Numbered from the stretch's first letter, positions 31,304 to 42,614 are shown. The stretch is 64,000 nucleotides of DNA from Adenophora triphylla var. japonica (GCA_022495995.1 JAFEMH010000336.1:62001-126000); one strand, 5' to 3'. Notes: generated by a model not told the origin, from the letters alone. Translations and numbers: made by a program.

Positions 31304-32136
31304 AAATTTGAAATCGCTACAGAGAGTGTAGCGATTTCAAATTATCCCAAAAAGTAAACCAAACAAACAAACAAAGTAAACCAAACAAACACAAACACAA
31401 TTAAGTACTTCTTTCGTCTCGATTAATATTTCTATTTAGTTTTTTTTATTAATATATAAAAATTATATATTAATAAAAAAATTAAATAGAAATATTATTT
31501 TTTTCATCTCAAATAAATATTTTAAAAAATGTACTTCTATAAAAAAATATTTTTCATTTCAAAAATAAATATTTCTTTCGACTCAAAATGAATAACCAAA
31601 AACTAATACATTTTTTGTCCAAATAAATGAGCATTACTTCCTTCGTCTCAATGAATATTTTATAAAATAATACTCTTCATTTGCCTCAAAAATTAATATC
31701 ATATTTTGAGACGAAGACACTAACATTACAAACATTAATTTTAGAGGTGAATGAAGTAGTATTAATTTTTAAAATATTCATTGAGATGAAGGAAGTAATG
31801 CTCATTTTTTTGGGATAAAAATGTAGTATTATTTTTTGGTTATTCATTTTGAGTCGAAAGTAATATTTATTTTTGAAATGAAAAATATTTTTTTTTATAA
31901 AAGTACATTTTTTAAAATATTTATTTGAGATGGAAAAAATAATATTTCTATTTAGTTTTTTTATTAATATATAATTTTTATATATTAATAAAGAAAACTA
32001 AATAAAAATATTATTCATAGAGACGAAGGAAGTACTTAATTAGTACGTATTGTGTTTGTTTGGTTTACTTTGTTTGTTTGGTTTACTTTTTGGGATAATT
32101 TGAAATCGCTACACCCTGTAGCGATTTCAAATTTAG

Positions 32137-32167
<31 letters not shown>

Positions 32168-32353
32168 GCATAAATATTAAATAAAATTTGGCAAATTTAA
32201 AATCGCTACACCGTGTAGCGATTTTAATTGAAAAATTGTAAACTCGCTACACGGTGTAGATAGTTTTTAAAAAATGGGACATTCTGGGCAATATGAACAG
32301 TAAGTCACTTTGGTAAATAAAATTTTAAAAATGTATTATTTGAGAAAAAATTC
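31081..32353. mobile_element. Foldback/MULE-like element made almost entirely of one long inverted repeat
   Basis: A perfect 10-bp flank GGCATCTGCA occurs at 31071-31080 and 32354-32363. The ends read GAATTTTTTCTTAAATAATA and its inverse with one change. The two halves are inverse copies over about 600 bp each. Each arm carries three small palindromes, such as TCGCTACACGGTGTAGCGA (left arm about 31172, 31214, 31312). The centre (about 31404-32040) has its own TA-flanked inverted ends (CTTCTTTCGTCTC/GAGACGAAGGAAG), like a decayed Stowaway. A 9-11-bp duplication and long inverted repeats fit a non-autonomous Mutator-like element. No ORF. Confidence 0.75.
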
Positions 32354-32363
32354 GGCATCTGCA

Positions 32364-33500
32364 CCGGCAGGTCGGCTATCACTAGGAGCAAGAGGATCTT
32401 CGACATCGAGCCCCAAATTTTGGAGGGCCCCCATTTTTCTAGGCTCCATTAGGTATATATTTTAAAAAAAAAAAAGGTATATATCTCCAAAATCCAAAAA
32501 AAAAAAAAAAACGCAATCAGCGTCGAAATTCAAGGGTTAGGGAAGGAAAATCAATCGACGCAAACTTGGAAATTGCGGAGGATAACGGGTAATTGATTTA
32601 ACGATAAACTTAAATATCTCATAAATCACAATCCGGCTCCATCAATCATCGCCTAGCCAAATTGACAAACCCGCTTGAGAAGAACTGAAGAAACTTTGTT
32701 CCAACTTTGGTCCAATCGCAATCGGCGACGGCAACGGTGGCAATCAACGACGGCGTCGTCGATCCAAGCTTTGTTCCGGCCAGGCTTGACGCCTTGACCA
32801 AGCGTTGTTCCAGCCGAGGCTTCCAGTTCCAGCTTGCTTCTTCCGTTCTTCGTTGGACCAAGTTCAACTTTAGGGAATAAATGAATGTTGGCTTGGCTGA
32901 TTCAGTGATTTGGGATTAAACATTTAGAAGGTAATTTTTTTTTTTAATTTATTCTTTTAGTTTTAGATTTTTAGTCGACTGGCTTTACTGTTTGACTTTA
33001 ATTTTATTTTTTTTTATGTTTAATTTTATTCTTTTGATTTTATGATTTTAGATGAATTAAAATAACTTCATATTTAATTTAGTTATTAATCTTATTATTT
33101 TTTTTATGTTTAATTTTATTCTTTTTTTTTTATGAAGACTTGATTGATGATTTTGCTTCAAAGAGAGCTCGAAGGATCTCAATTTTTAAATAAAATATTT
33201 ATGTTGTGCGAAAAGTAATGATCAATGTAATAAATTATTTTTGAATTTTATTTCTTAATTTTGTAAAATTTTAATCTTTATATAAAAGCACTTATATATA
33301 CATATTATTTTTTTGTATTAATTTTTAAATATTAGGGGGCCAATATTCACATTTCGCACATGACCCCAATTATTATTGAGACGGGCCTGTTGGTAACGAT
33401 TTTATATTCAATGTGCATCAACTTGTCGGTCCCTCTAAAATAATGTATTTCTATTTAATCACTTCTGATACACATTATTATATTACCTTAAAGTTGCCAA
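32364..33500. other. Unassigned AT-rich sequence
   Basis: No reliable gene. GGGCCCCC-containing segments near 32420 and 33335 (GAGCCCCAAATTTTGG; GGGGGCCAATATTCAC) look like decayed transposon ends, but I cannot assign a family. A 73-codon minus frame at 32867-32646 has no recognisable features. Confidence 0.4.
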
Positions 33501-33504
33501 AATC

Positions 33505-33985
33505 TAGGGAGAAATGCGTTTCTCCATAAGTTATGGAGAAACGGGTCCCGACTTGTCGCGCGACAATGAACTGGATATTCAGAACCTTATGAAAGTGATA
33601 TCCAGAAACCTTCAAATGAATATCCAGAAACCTTCAAAATGTTTCTGGATATTCATTTGATGGTTTCTGGATATACATTTGAAGGTTTCTGGATATCCAG
33701 AAACCTTCAATAGCAATTTCTGGATATGCCCTAACACATTTCTGGATATGCACCTAACAGTTTCTGGATATGCACCTAACAGTTTCTGGATATACATTTC
33801 ACATACTTTCTGGATATGCACCTAACAGTTTCTGGATATCAAACCCAAAGCTTCTGGATATCCAGAAGCTTTTGGTCTTGGCCTTGGATTTTTTTTTTCT
33901 GGATATCAAATGCAAAGCTTCTGACTATTAAAAACGCGTTTCTCCATAGTTATGGAGAAACACGTTTCTCAGCAGACCTTCTCCT
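33505..33985. repeat. Array of TTTCTGGATAT motifs between two hairpins
   Basis: Palindromes of the type TTTCTCCATA(A)GTTATGGAGAAA lie at about 33518-33540 and 33940-33961. Between them, at least 14 copies of TTTCTGGATAT (or its inverse ATATCCAGAAA) are spaced about 20-30 bp apart, several followed by GCACCTAACAG. Inverse copies meet to form TTTCTGGATATCCAGAAA. There is no coding sense. It may be a MITE or a palindromic minisatellite. Confidence 0.7.
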
Positions 33986-34535
33986 AAAAGTTATACATGG
34001 ATATTGTTTGATCAAATTTTCGACAAGCTACATTCTACTAAAATCTAAAGCTCCTGATTAAGAGGTCCCTATCATTTCATTTCATTATTGCCTAATAAAT
34101 CTATATTTTTAGCCAAAATTATAGAAAAGGCTAGTTTTTTTCTAATCAATTTGAAAAAAAAAAACTAGCTTTCATAAATATTTGGTGGTATTTTTGTAAT
34201 TAACAGAATATCATTTAAAACGCACTGTGGCATTTTCTTAATTAACTGGCATTTTTTATATAAAAAAAACTCGTGGTTGCATTTTTGTAAATGACTAGAA
34301 CTTCTTTAAGAATCACGCGGTGTCATTTTCATAAATTACCGAAACTTATGAACACCTCTGAAACTATTTATAAATAAAACTGACACATTTTATCACTAAA
34401 CATGGCACACTGCTGGCACTCCTTAACACTAAAACTGACACTAAAATATACCAGCACTTAACACTCTTTAACACCAGAACTGGTATTGAAAAATTTATCA
34501 TCGCGCGATTTAAGTGAAGTATTTACTTAGACTGA

Positions 34536-35441
34536 ATGACAAGATTATTTGACACCTTTGCTCCTGTGGAAAAGATGACAAATATTAGAACTATATTAGT
34601 TGTGGCAGCTTCTTCTAATTTACCTTTGTTTCAAATGGATGTCACCGATGCCTTTTTACATGGTGACCTCCATGAGGAAGTCTACATGGACTTGCCACCT
34701 AGTTATTCTGTTCCTTCTCAGTTTACTACTTCTTCTTCTCAGCCTTTGGTTTGCAGACTTCTCAAATCCCTTTATGGTCTAAAGCAGACACTAACGCAAT
34801 GGTACCAAAAGCTCTCGCATGCTCTGCTTGAGTTTGGTTTTCTCCTCCCACGGTGATCACTCTCTATTCACCTTCCATAAGGATTCTCAGTTTGTGGCTC
34901 TTTTAGTTTATGTTGATGACTTAGTTCTCACTGACAATTCCATTGAGTTAATTCAAACAGTTAAAGAATTTCTGCAATCCAAGTTTAAGATGAAGGATCT
35001 AGGTGATCTCAATTTTTTTCTTGGTTTGGAGGTTGCTAGATCATCCACAGAGATTTGTTTTCATCAACATAAGTATGCTTTAGATATCCTTAACGATACT
35101 GGTTCACAACATTGTAAACCATCCAAGATTCCAATGGAGCAGCATCACAGTTTAGCTGCTGACAAAGGTGATGTCTTAATTGATCCTGACATGTATAGAA
35201 GACTTGTGGGTAGGCTAATCTACCTCACCATTACCAGGCCAGACTTGTCTTATCCTATTCATGTTCTTAGTCAGTTTATGTCTTGTCCAAGAGCTCCTCA
35301 GTTGGCTGCAGCTATGAAGGTGATTAGATATCTTAAAGGCTCTCCTGGTCAAGGGTTATAGTTCAAGTCCCTCACCACTCTTACATTACAAGCCTTTTCT
35401 ATTGCTACTGGGGTTCATGCCCTACCACTAAAAGGTCCATT
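34536..35441 (+). pseudogene. Copia reverse transcriptase fragment
   Basis: Two plus-strand frames join across a shift near 34850. The RT N-terminal core (FAPVEKMTNIRTILVVAAS, FQMDVTDAFLHGDLHEEVYM, SLYGLKQT) is followed by the catalytic region (ALLVYVDDLVLTDN) and thumb (KMKDLGDLNFFLGLEVARS, YRRLVGRLIYLTITRPDL, MKVIRYLKGSPGQGL). A stop follows, and the gene breaks off in the RNase H start (WGSCPTTKRS) exactly where the CACTA end begins. No LTR was found for it. This is a Tork/Retrofit-type RT by eye. Confidence 0.85.
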
Positions 35442-38080
35442 CACTACAAGAAAAAAATCTTTTTGCGATGGCCAAAAGTTGTCGCCTATATAGAAGAATT
35501 CATCGCGTAAAGCTAACGCGATTGGGAAAACAATCACCCAGACAGTCGCGTAAAGCCTTGTCGCAAAAAGGTTACGCGATGGGAAATGCAGTCGCGTTTG
35601 TTCAATTGATTTCGCGACGGCATTTGCCATCACATAAAGGGTTCTTATATTTTATTTTTTATTATTTTAAAATAGAAATGCCATCGCGTTAGCTTTTATA
35701 AAGAGAAGGCACAAGCAGTCGCGTTAGCTTTTAGAAGAACCCTATGTGGCTATATCTCACAAATATCACCTTTTGTCCCTTTTTTTATTAACTTATTATT
35801 GTAAAAAATAACTAAAAGCCAATAGTTAATAGCAATAAACATAATTATAACAAAATAAAAAAAATTGTTAATATTACCTTTGTCTTTAAATATACAAAAA
35901 TACATAACATTTGTCCAAATATATACAAAACCCATCACATTTGTCCAAATATATAATACTGTATTTAGTTCATCCAAATACAACCATCAGACCACTTGTA
36001 CAACTATTATACTACCAGTAACAACTAAAAGATCTTCATCACTCATCAAACACAAATAAGATACAAGTTACCTTCCATATGGCCCGTTTTGTTCTACTAT
36101 TCAAATTTCCTGCAAGACAAACAAAATATATATAATGACTTAATAGGAAATCAGATTCAATACATACAAGTATATGTAGATAACTTCAAAACCAACCAAA
36201 ACAAATCAATCAAGAGTATTCAGTTTTCAACTTATCTGATTCCAGTTTGGTTTTTATGGAACAGAGAAATTCAGTTTTAAGTCTTGAAATGGCTTCAAAA
36301 CAGTCAAACTAAACCAAGAATAACCCCAGAGGTAGGAGATCATATTAGCATAAATCAGGTTAGGTGAATTAGAATGTATCATGAGTGTTGTGTGATAGGC
36401 TTTTACTCTTTTACTTGAAAACCGTAGTTCAAACTGTTGCTAGGCCATATTACTTTATGGAACAGAATAAGCCCAAATAAGTACCTAAAATATTACTACA
36501 TGAATTATGGCTAACATTTGAATGCAGACATGGATGCATGGTAAAACCATTGAAGATCATTTCGGAACAGAGGGAGTATATATAATTCTCATACAAAAAG
36601 GAAGCTCTAAACTATGTTTTATCACCATAATTTAGTTCATGGGATAAGACCAAAATAGAAATTATGCCATAAACTTGCCTGATAGTTTTTTTTCTTCTAC
36701 ATGCATTCCTTGTGCCTCAGAACCTGTAAGTGAAAAAAGAGTAAAGGAAATAGCTTAGTTTGCCCACAAAAAAGGCCTTATTGAAAATATAAAGCTCGTT
36801 TGAAAGCAGGGGAAAATCTCGTACTAAGTATTTACTTTCAAACAATAATATAAAATAAATATATAACATTCATACTATGTGTGATAATGGTAACATACCT
36901 CCTTCAGGTGGATAACCCTCTCAAGAAATGCCTTAAACATATCTTTCCTATCATAAAAGCAAATCCAAGCAGCTAGGTTCTCTCGAAACTGCAATGTCAA
37001 ATAATTGAATCCATAAGTATCATTACCCATGCAATTTCAAGCTCTTTTTCATGACTATATATGAAACCAAGTAAAATTGATAACTTTAATTCCTACAAGA
37101 ATGAAGAAACCATTCTGACATGGGATTCGAAAGGACTTTACTTCACACAAACCACATTCATGTAGTATTCTCAATTCAGGTTTTTGTTTTGCACAACAAT
37201 AGCATTATATTTGAAAGGAAAAAAGAATACTTTAGGGGGAGGCTAATTTATTCATTATAAAAGTCAACAAGCAAAAAACAAAAAACAAAAAAAAACACAG
37301 AACAAAACATAACACATAACATGACAACATAATGCAATCACACAAGCATCTATTTGCTCACTCTTCCTTCATTTTCTTAGTGTCAAAACCACGACTAGCT
37401 TTTGGTAAAATATGGTATCGTCGTGTCTTTCACAAGGGTCAGTAAGACATGTGAAGTTAAGTATGACAGAAAGCCATCTTTTTGCCCCCTTATTTAAGCA
37501 AGGAATTCTGCCTTGTCATATATAAATCAGTATATTTTGTTCACAATAGTCACCCTCCATCCCATGAATTTAAAAACGTGAAAGAGAATCACAATATTTT
37601 CTAACCCTACTTTAATTTTTAAAGTAGGACGGACAACCATTTGAATCTCTAAAGAAATACACTTAAAGTGTATATTTCATGTATGAGCACCACTATAAAA
37701 AACACACAAAAATGTAGTAACATAAGCAATAAATTAATCAGCAAACCTTCTCATTAGTCATGAGAATCATGGACATAACATGCACGAAACTCGACTTCTC
37801 GGGGTCGAAGTTGGGCCAAAGGCAATTCTCCAAATACTGACTGACCTCCAGAATCATTACCCTCTGTAAAGGTACAGTCTTCCTTCCCCCTTTAACCAAT
37901 AACTCTGTCTCGTATATCTCCTTCACTAGCTCAGCACTGAACAACTTCTTATTAGAAGCAGTTTTCGACCAATTGGATTCAGCGATCTTTGTCAGCCGGT
38001 CATGCTCTCCACCAGGGTTATCGAACTAGGTACATTGGAAACGGGTTTTGCAGAACAAGTACACAATCACTTCATATATA
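35442..38080. mobile_element. CACTA (En/Spm) element end with captured host exons, right end not found
   Basis: Begins with the canonical CACTA terminus CACTACAAGAAAAA directly after ATT (possible 3-bp target site), inside a copia pol gene. The subterminal region (35460-35745) has many GC-rich motifs such as CGCGTAAAG, GTCGCG and CGCGTTAGCTTTT in both orientations, as usual for CACTA elements. Further in lie two exons of AQUARIUS on the minus strand. No CTTGTAGTG end is seen before copia LTR sequence begins near 38083, so the element is truncated or was later rearranged. No transposase was recognised. Confidence 0.6.
36899..38004 (-). pseudogene. AQR: Two-exon fragment of the intron-binding spliceosomal helicase AQUARIUS
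   Basis: Exon A (38004-37747, 258 nt) encodes DRLTKIAESNW, ELVKEIYETELLVKGGRKT, VPLQRVMILEVSQYLEN and LWPNFDPEKSSFVHVMSM, ending NEK before a GT donor. Exon B (36988-36899, 90 nt) follows a TTGCAG acceptor and encodes FRENLAAWICFYDRKDMFK and FLERVIHLKE, then a GTATGT donor. These match consecutive parts of the N-terminal domain of plant AQR (the EMB2765-type splicing protein). A 758-bp intron remains, so the copy came from genomic DNA and not from mRNA. Neither the upstream start nor later exons were found. It lies next to a CACTA end, suggesting transposon capture; a decayed gene remnant is the alternative. Confidence 0.8.
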
Positions 38081-38082
38081 GC

Positions 38083-38282
38083 AAAGTGACGGCTATAAAC
38101 ACATTGTAACATAATATTGTGAGATTATTGAGAATAATCCTGACTTGTTAGTTTCCCCAGACGTACTTCTTGATTAGAAGGAACTAGGTAAACAATTCTT
38201 GTGGTATTGTGTGCGATTTTCTCCTTCTTTATTGTTCCTCTATTACTTGTGGGCCTATCGTATTTTGTGTCATTTCCCAACA
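38083..38282 (+). repeat. Truncated 5' LTR of the copia element
   Basis: Matches the last part of the 3' LTR (40229-40346 plus 41927-42014) and ends TTCCCAACA at 38282. A near-standard primer site TGATATCAGAGC (one change from TGGTATCAGAGC) starts at 38285. It preserves the sequence at which the MULE later inserted in the other LTR. Confidence 0.8.
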
Positions 38283-38332
38283 ACTGATATCAGAGCTTTT
38301 GGTTCTTGATCTAAGGTTAAGGTTTCGTTGAC

Positions 38333-39572
38333 ATGAACATGGAAAATCTTGTGAGGGATTTGGTGGATGGCAATAAGGTGTTCATCAAAAAGTTTGTCGA
38401 AAGAGATTAGAACTTCTGGCGGAAACGAATCGAGGACGTGTTATAGGACAATGATCTGAATCCGATCTTGTAAGAGAAGACTGCAGATATCGATACTAAG
38501 AAATGGGCGATCATGGATAGGAAGGCGTTGAGTCTACTAAGGCAGACGTTGACCAACGACGTGTCTAAGAACGTATTTGAAGCCAAGACGACAATAGAGA
38601 TGTTAAAAATGCTACCGAACATGTATAAGATGTCACCGACATCAAACAAGGCTCATCTGATGAAGAGATTGCTTAACTTGAGAATGACGTATGGCATGTC
38701 GACAATGAAACACATAAGTGAATTCATTTCTATGCGAACCAGATATCTTTAGTAAGTGTTACTCTTGATGACGAAGTGAAAGTATTGATCTTATGATCAT
38801 CTTTACCAGACAGTTGTGATACAACCGCTATAGCAGTTAATGTATCAAAGGGGAAGGAAGAGTTGAAATTTAGTGATGTTGTGGATGTGATTTTGGGCAA
38901 AGAAATTCGTAGGAAAAGCAAAGGGCAAACATCGGGGCTTGCACTGGCGGTCAGGGAAAAGAGTAGGGTGATTGGAAAATCAAAGATGATTAAGTTCCCA
39001 AACTATGGGAAGAGGGGGCATATTAGGAGGATGTGTTTAGCGGGGTCGGGCGATGGAAGGAGAGTGAATGTTACTAAGGAGATCGTAGATGCATTAATCT
39101 TAAGTGAGAGCAGTCCGACGGATTCGTGGGTTTTGAATACGGGCGCTACGTTTCATTCATTCACTAGTAGGGAGGGATGGAGCGGTATGACTCCGGCAAT
39201 TTCGGGGTTGTTTATCTAGGAGATAATAATCTAGTCAAAATCGTGGGTAAGGGTGACGTTCGAGTAAAGGCAGCGGACGGGACTGTGCTGCGGCTTCGTG
39301 ATGTACGACATATTCCAGATATGAGGAGGAAATTAATTTCCATCGGGCAACTGGACAAGAAAGGTTGTGCGGTTGCCTTCGGTTGTCGGTCATGGAGGGT
39401 TACTAAGGGAGCTAACTTGATAGCTCATGTGGTATGGAAAAGATGTTGTACACCACATACAATATGGTCCGTTTGGGGAAAGCAAGGGTACATTCCAGTG
39501 GAGGACGACGAGGCCTTGGTGATCGTTGGGATGGGAGAAATTCCACGAAATATTATCTTGGGAAGAGTTTGA
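38333..39572 (+). pseudogene. Copia gag and protease remnant
   Basis: ATG at 38333 gives MNMENLVRDLVDG. Pieces follow in shifting frames: a UBN2-type gag (ALSLLRQTLTNDVSKNVFEAKT, KRLLNLRMTYGMSTMKHI), a decayed knuckle (KFPNYGKRGHIRRMC) and protease (SWVLNTGATFHSFTS, then RLRDVRHIPDMRRKLISIGQL). The expected DSGAT is NTGAT here. Integrase and RT are absent; sequence with no frame follows until the 3' LTR. At least five stops or shifts are visible. Confidence 0.8.
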
Positions 39573-39968
39573 TGGGCGTTCATGCCGGCCGGTAGAGGGA
39601 ACGGGGATTCAACGACACCAACATGGGAGTGTTTACTTGGATAATTGTGACGCAATGGGTTGCTAAGGTGACATGGAAAGGTCAGGATAATGTCGAACAT
39701 AGAGGATTTCTCAGTTCAAGGTTAGATAACGGGCAAACGAGCGGGGATGTGCAAGGAGGATCACTCGAGGTGAAGACTCAAGCCATTGTGGAACCGACAA
39801 CTACGTTGAAGCTTCGCTCAACTTCAACTCACTTGAGTAAATAGAGGAAGTGGTCGCGCACTGCCAATTGCTTCAGTTTGGCCACTTACATGTGTTTGAG
39901 GAGTCATACTTAGGTGGGAAATTGACGACGGTAGTCATGAGATTTGGCTTTGTCTCTAGGTGGGAGAT
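39573..39968 (+). other. Copia 3' internal region, polypurine tract
   Basis: No recognisable protein domain. It ends in GGTGGGAGAT just before the LTR start at 39969. Confidence 0.55.
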
Positions 39969-40979
39969 TGTTAGAGTAGATTTAACGACAACTTAGGCAA
40001 AGTGGAAGAAAGCGTGTTTGGTTGGAAACATGAAGGACACGGTGGTGCTTTGTAACAAGCACGATCGTGCTGAAAGGATTTTGGAACAACACGATTCGGT
40101 CTTCAGTGGCACGGTCGTGCAACTTGGAACGCACGGTCGTTCTGACGGGTAAACTTGGGCTGGGCCGGGAAAAATCACCAGAATTGTTTTCCTTTAATGC
40201 CTAGGTTTTGGGATTTGTCTCTTGTATTCTATATATATCGAAGTGACGGCCATAAACACATCGTAAAATCATATTGTGAGATTATTGAGAATAATTATGT
40301 CTTATTAGTGCCCCCAAACGTACTTTTTGATTAGAAGGAATTGGGTAAACAATTAGGACAAATTGCATTTTAGTTACCTGAGTTTCTCGAGATGTATCAA
40401 TTGGTTATCGAATTTGCATTTGTTACAAGTTGATTATTGAGTTTGTTTTTTTGTTGCAATCAGGTGTAATTTTGGATGAACCTTTAAAAATCTAACGAAT
40501 AGCATAACATGTGCCGCTCACGTGAGTTACTTAAGAGCTATTATGATATTTTCCATCGAATTTGACCCCATAATTTTAATGGGATTAGTATATATTTTCT
40601 AAAAATGAGAAAAAGGTTAAATATAAAAATAACAAAAAAACAAAACCACTCTCTCTCTCTCTTTCCATTCTCTTTCTTTCTCTCTCTAGCTATCTTCTCA
40701 CCCTATTGAAATAAATTGTTCAAACCTTTTTCACCGGGGCAACCAAATTACCCAACTTCCGCATATAGGTAAACATGTAAGTTCTTCAACTGAGGGCAAA
40801 CCTAGTCAAAATTACTATAAATAAACCCAAGAAACATCTTAACAAGCTTTAAAAGTCAAGTAATCCCCCCCCCTTCACTTTCACGCACACAAATCAAATA
40901 CACATTTATGTTTATGAGCTAGATCTGATTGATGATATGAGTCCTCCCTCTCGTCAATCACCGGCTACTTAAGTTTATA

Positions 40980-41295
40980 CTCCTTCCGTTCCAGCTGAGT
41001 GTACACTTGTTTCCCTTTTGAGATCCAGCTGAGTGTACAGTTATTTCCCTTTTGATCCGTTCCAGTCGAGTGTGAATTGTCCAAAATGGAAGGGAATCTT
41101 CACTATTTATCCCATTCATTCTCGCTCCTATTTTACTTTTATACTCACAACATTTTCTCTCCTAACTATTCCTTTCACTCATTTTCTCTCCTATTTTACT
41201 TTTACACTCACAACATTCTCTCTCCACTTTTTCTCTCTCTTACTTTTTCTTAATCGGTGTGTCCAATATTTTGGTTCACACTAGGACGGAGGGAG
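40980..41295. mobile_element. Stowaway-like MITE inside the MULE, 316 bp
   Basis: TA-flanked, with ends CTCCTTCCGTTCCAGC and CTAGGACGGAGGGAG. The first 90 bp contain a near-tandem duplication of CCAGCTGAGTGTACA...TTTCCCTTTTGA. Confidence 0.8.
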
Positions 41296-41358
41296 TACAT
41301 TGGAATTAATCAGATTAGTGGAGGAGTACATTGGAATTAATCAGATTAGTGGAGGAGG
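41296..41358 (+). repeat. Tandem duplication beside the nested Stowaway
   Basis: A unit of about 31 bp starting GTACATTGGAATTAATCAG occurs twice in direct succession, with a partial third start (GGACATTGGA). Confidence 0.75.
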
Positions 41359-42055
41359 ACATTGGAGACAACGATGATGGAGGATTTGGGGGGGGGGGGT
41401 CGATCCTAAAGATGATATGAGGTTGAGGTTATATGAATAAGGTGAGGGTAGTGAGGGGGAGAATGAGGGGGATGCCATAGGGGTGACGCCATTGATGGGG
41501 GGGAGGCGGAGTGATTTTTTCCTTTTTGAATTCAACCCATACAGATTATTGTATCCTTTTAATTTTAAAAGAAAAATTAAACCCTACGGATTATTGTTTA
41601 CTCTTTTTAGATTCGACTACCTAAAATATCTTAAGTAATTGGCGGATACAAATAACTTCTCCTCATTTTTAGAAAATATCAATGAATCCCCTTAAAAATT
41701 ATGGGGGTCAAATTCGATGAAAAATACCAAAATATCCCTTAAGTAACTCACGTGAGCGGCTTATGTTATGTTATTCGTTAGATTTTTAACGGTTCATCCA
41801 AAATTATACCTGATTACAACAAAAAGTCAAACTCAATAATCAACTTGTAACAAATGCAAATTCGATAACCAATTGAAATATCTCGACAAATTCAGGTAAC
41901 TAAAATGCAATTGACCCAAACAATTATTGTGGTGTGTGTGTGTGATATTGTGCAATTTTCTCCTTTATTGTTCATATACTGTGTCTATTGTATTTTGTGT
42001 CGTTTCCCAATACAAGCAACTCGCGCCACAAATAACAATCCTACTTATGAGACAA

Positions 42056-42276
42056 CTAGAATAAGCTCGTGTCCGAGGACACGTAATTTTTTATTTTTTA
42101 TTTTTTAATTAAGTCCGTGTTCGAGGACACTTTTTTTTTTCTTTAATTTAAAAAAAAAAAAATTTTTTTAAGGGCAAAATGGGAAAGGGACAAATGTTTG
42201 AGGGAAAAATGGGAATTTCGTCACTTGCTACTGTTCAAAGAACTGCAGCAAAGACATCCCTAATTTATACTATAGA
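42056..42276 (-). mobile_element. Short Helitron-like element, 221 bp
   Basis: On the minus strand it starts TCTATAGTATAAATTAGG after an A (42277) and ends ...CGTGTCCTCGGACACGAGCTTATTCTAG before a T (42055). The 3' hairpin GTGTCC...GGACAC about 10 bases before CTAG, with no target duplication, is the Helitron signature. No RepHel protein. Confidence 0.7.
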
Positions 42277-42280
42277 TTTT

Positions 42281-42446
42281 TTAATTAAGCCCGTGTCTGA
42301 GGACACTTTTTTTTTTCTTTAATTTTTTTTAAAAAAAAAAATTTAAAGGGCAAAATGGGAAAGAGACAAATGTATGAGAGCAAAATGGAAATTTCGTCAC
42401 TTGCTACGGTTCAAAGAACTGTAGCAAGCAAGGACATCCATGTTTT
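42281..42446 (-). repeat. Partial second copy of the Helitron-like sequence
   Basis: It repeats the hairpin (GTGTCTGAGGACAC), the AAGGGCAAAATGGGAAAG block and the GTCACTTGCTACGGTTCAAAG block of the preceding element in tandem, but lacks the CTAG terminus. It ends in a T run at 42442-42464. Confidence 0.65.
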
Positions 42447-42614
42447 TTTTTTTTTTTTTTTTTTCCGACAATGTCTCAAGTCATTGGGCAAAATAAACAA
42501 ACAAAAAAAAAATAGAACCCAAAAAACTTAATTCCTAAAACTAGACGTTGAGTTTGATTGAACGTTCTTAAATCCCTTCGTCTTTAATGTTCGTTTTAAG
42601 ATAGTTGTTGATTA

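Larger units (their letters stand above)
40356..41917. mobile_element. Non-autonomous Mutator-like element (MULE), 1562 bp
   Basis: A perfect 9-bp target duplication AAACAATTA (40347-40355, 41918-41926) flanks terminal inverted repeats of about 170 bp. The left end begins GGACAAATTGCATTTTAG and the right, inverted, GGGTCAATTGCATTTTAG. Both continue through the GTAACTCACGTGAGCGGC region. The empty site is preserved in the other LTR at about 38190. No transposase. The interior holds a Stowaway MITE and a short tandem repeat. Confidence 0.92.
38083..42014 (+). mobile_element. Copia element with internal deletion and 5'-truncated LTR
   Basis: A plus-strand element: the last 200 bp of a 5' LTR, a primer-site remnant, gag, protease, then no integrase or RT, a polypurine tract and a 3' LTR interrupted by a MULE. 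LTR identity is visible from the shared stretch GAGATTATTGAGAATAAT and the GAAGTGACGG / AAGTGACGGC region. The first part of the 5' LTR is missing at the junction with the CACTA/AQR segment. Confidence 0.75.
39969..42014 (+). repeat. 3' LTR of the copia element, split by a MULE
   Basis: Starts TGTTAGAGTAGA at 39969. It carries palindromic motifs CACGATCGTG (about 40060) and CACGGTCGTGC/CACGGTCGTTC (about 40110 and 40133) upstream of a TATA-like TCTATATATATCG (40228). It is interrupted at 40356-41917 by a MULE and ends TTTCCCAATACA at 42014. Without the MULE and one copy of its 9-bp duplication the LTR is about 475 bp. Confidence 0.75.

Noticed and set aside
32646..32867. 73-codon minus ORF
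   Set aside because: No recognisable domain, no promoter, and it lies in unassigned decayed sequence.
36676..36726. Possible third AQUARIUS exon (minus strand, after CTTACAG)
   Set aside because: The translated peptide does not match the AQR sequence expected after the second exon.
39623..39844. 73-codon plus ORF in the copia internal region
   Set aside because: No similarity recognised; it lies where integrase was lost, between protease remnant and polypurine tract.
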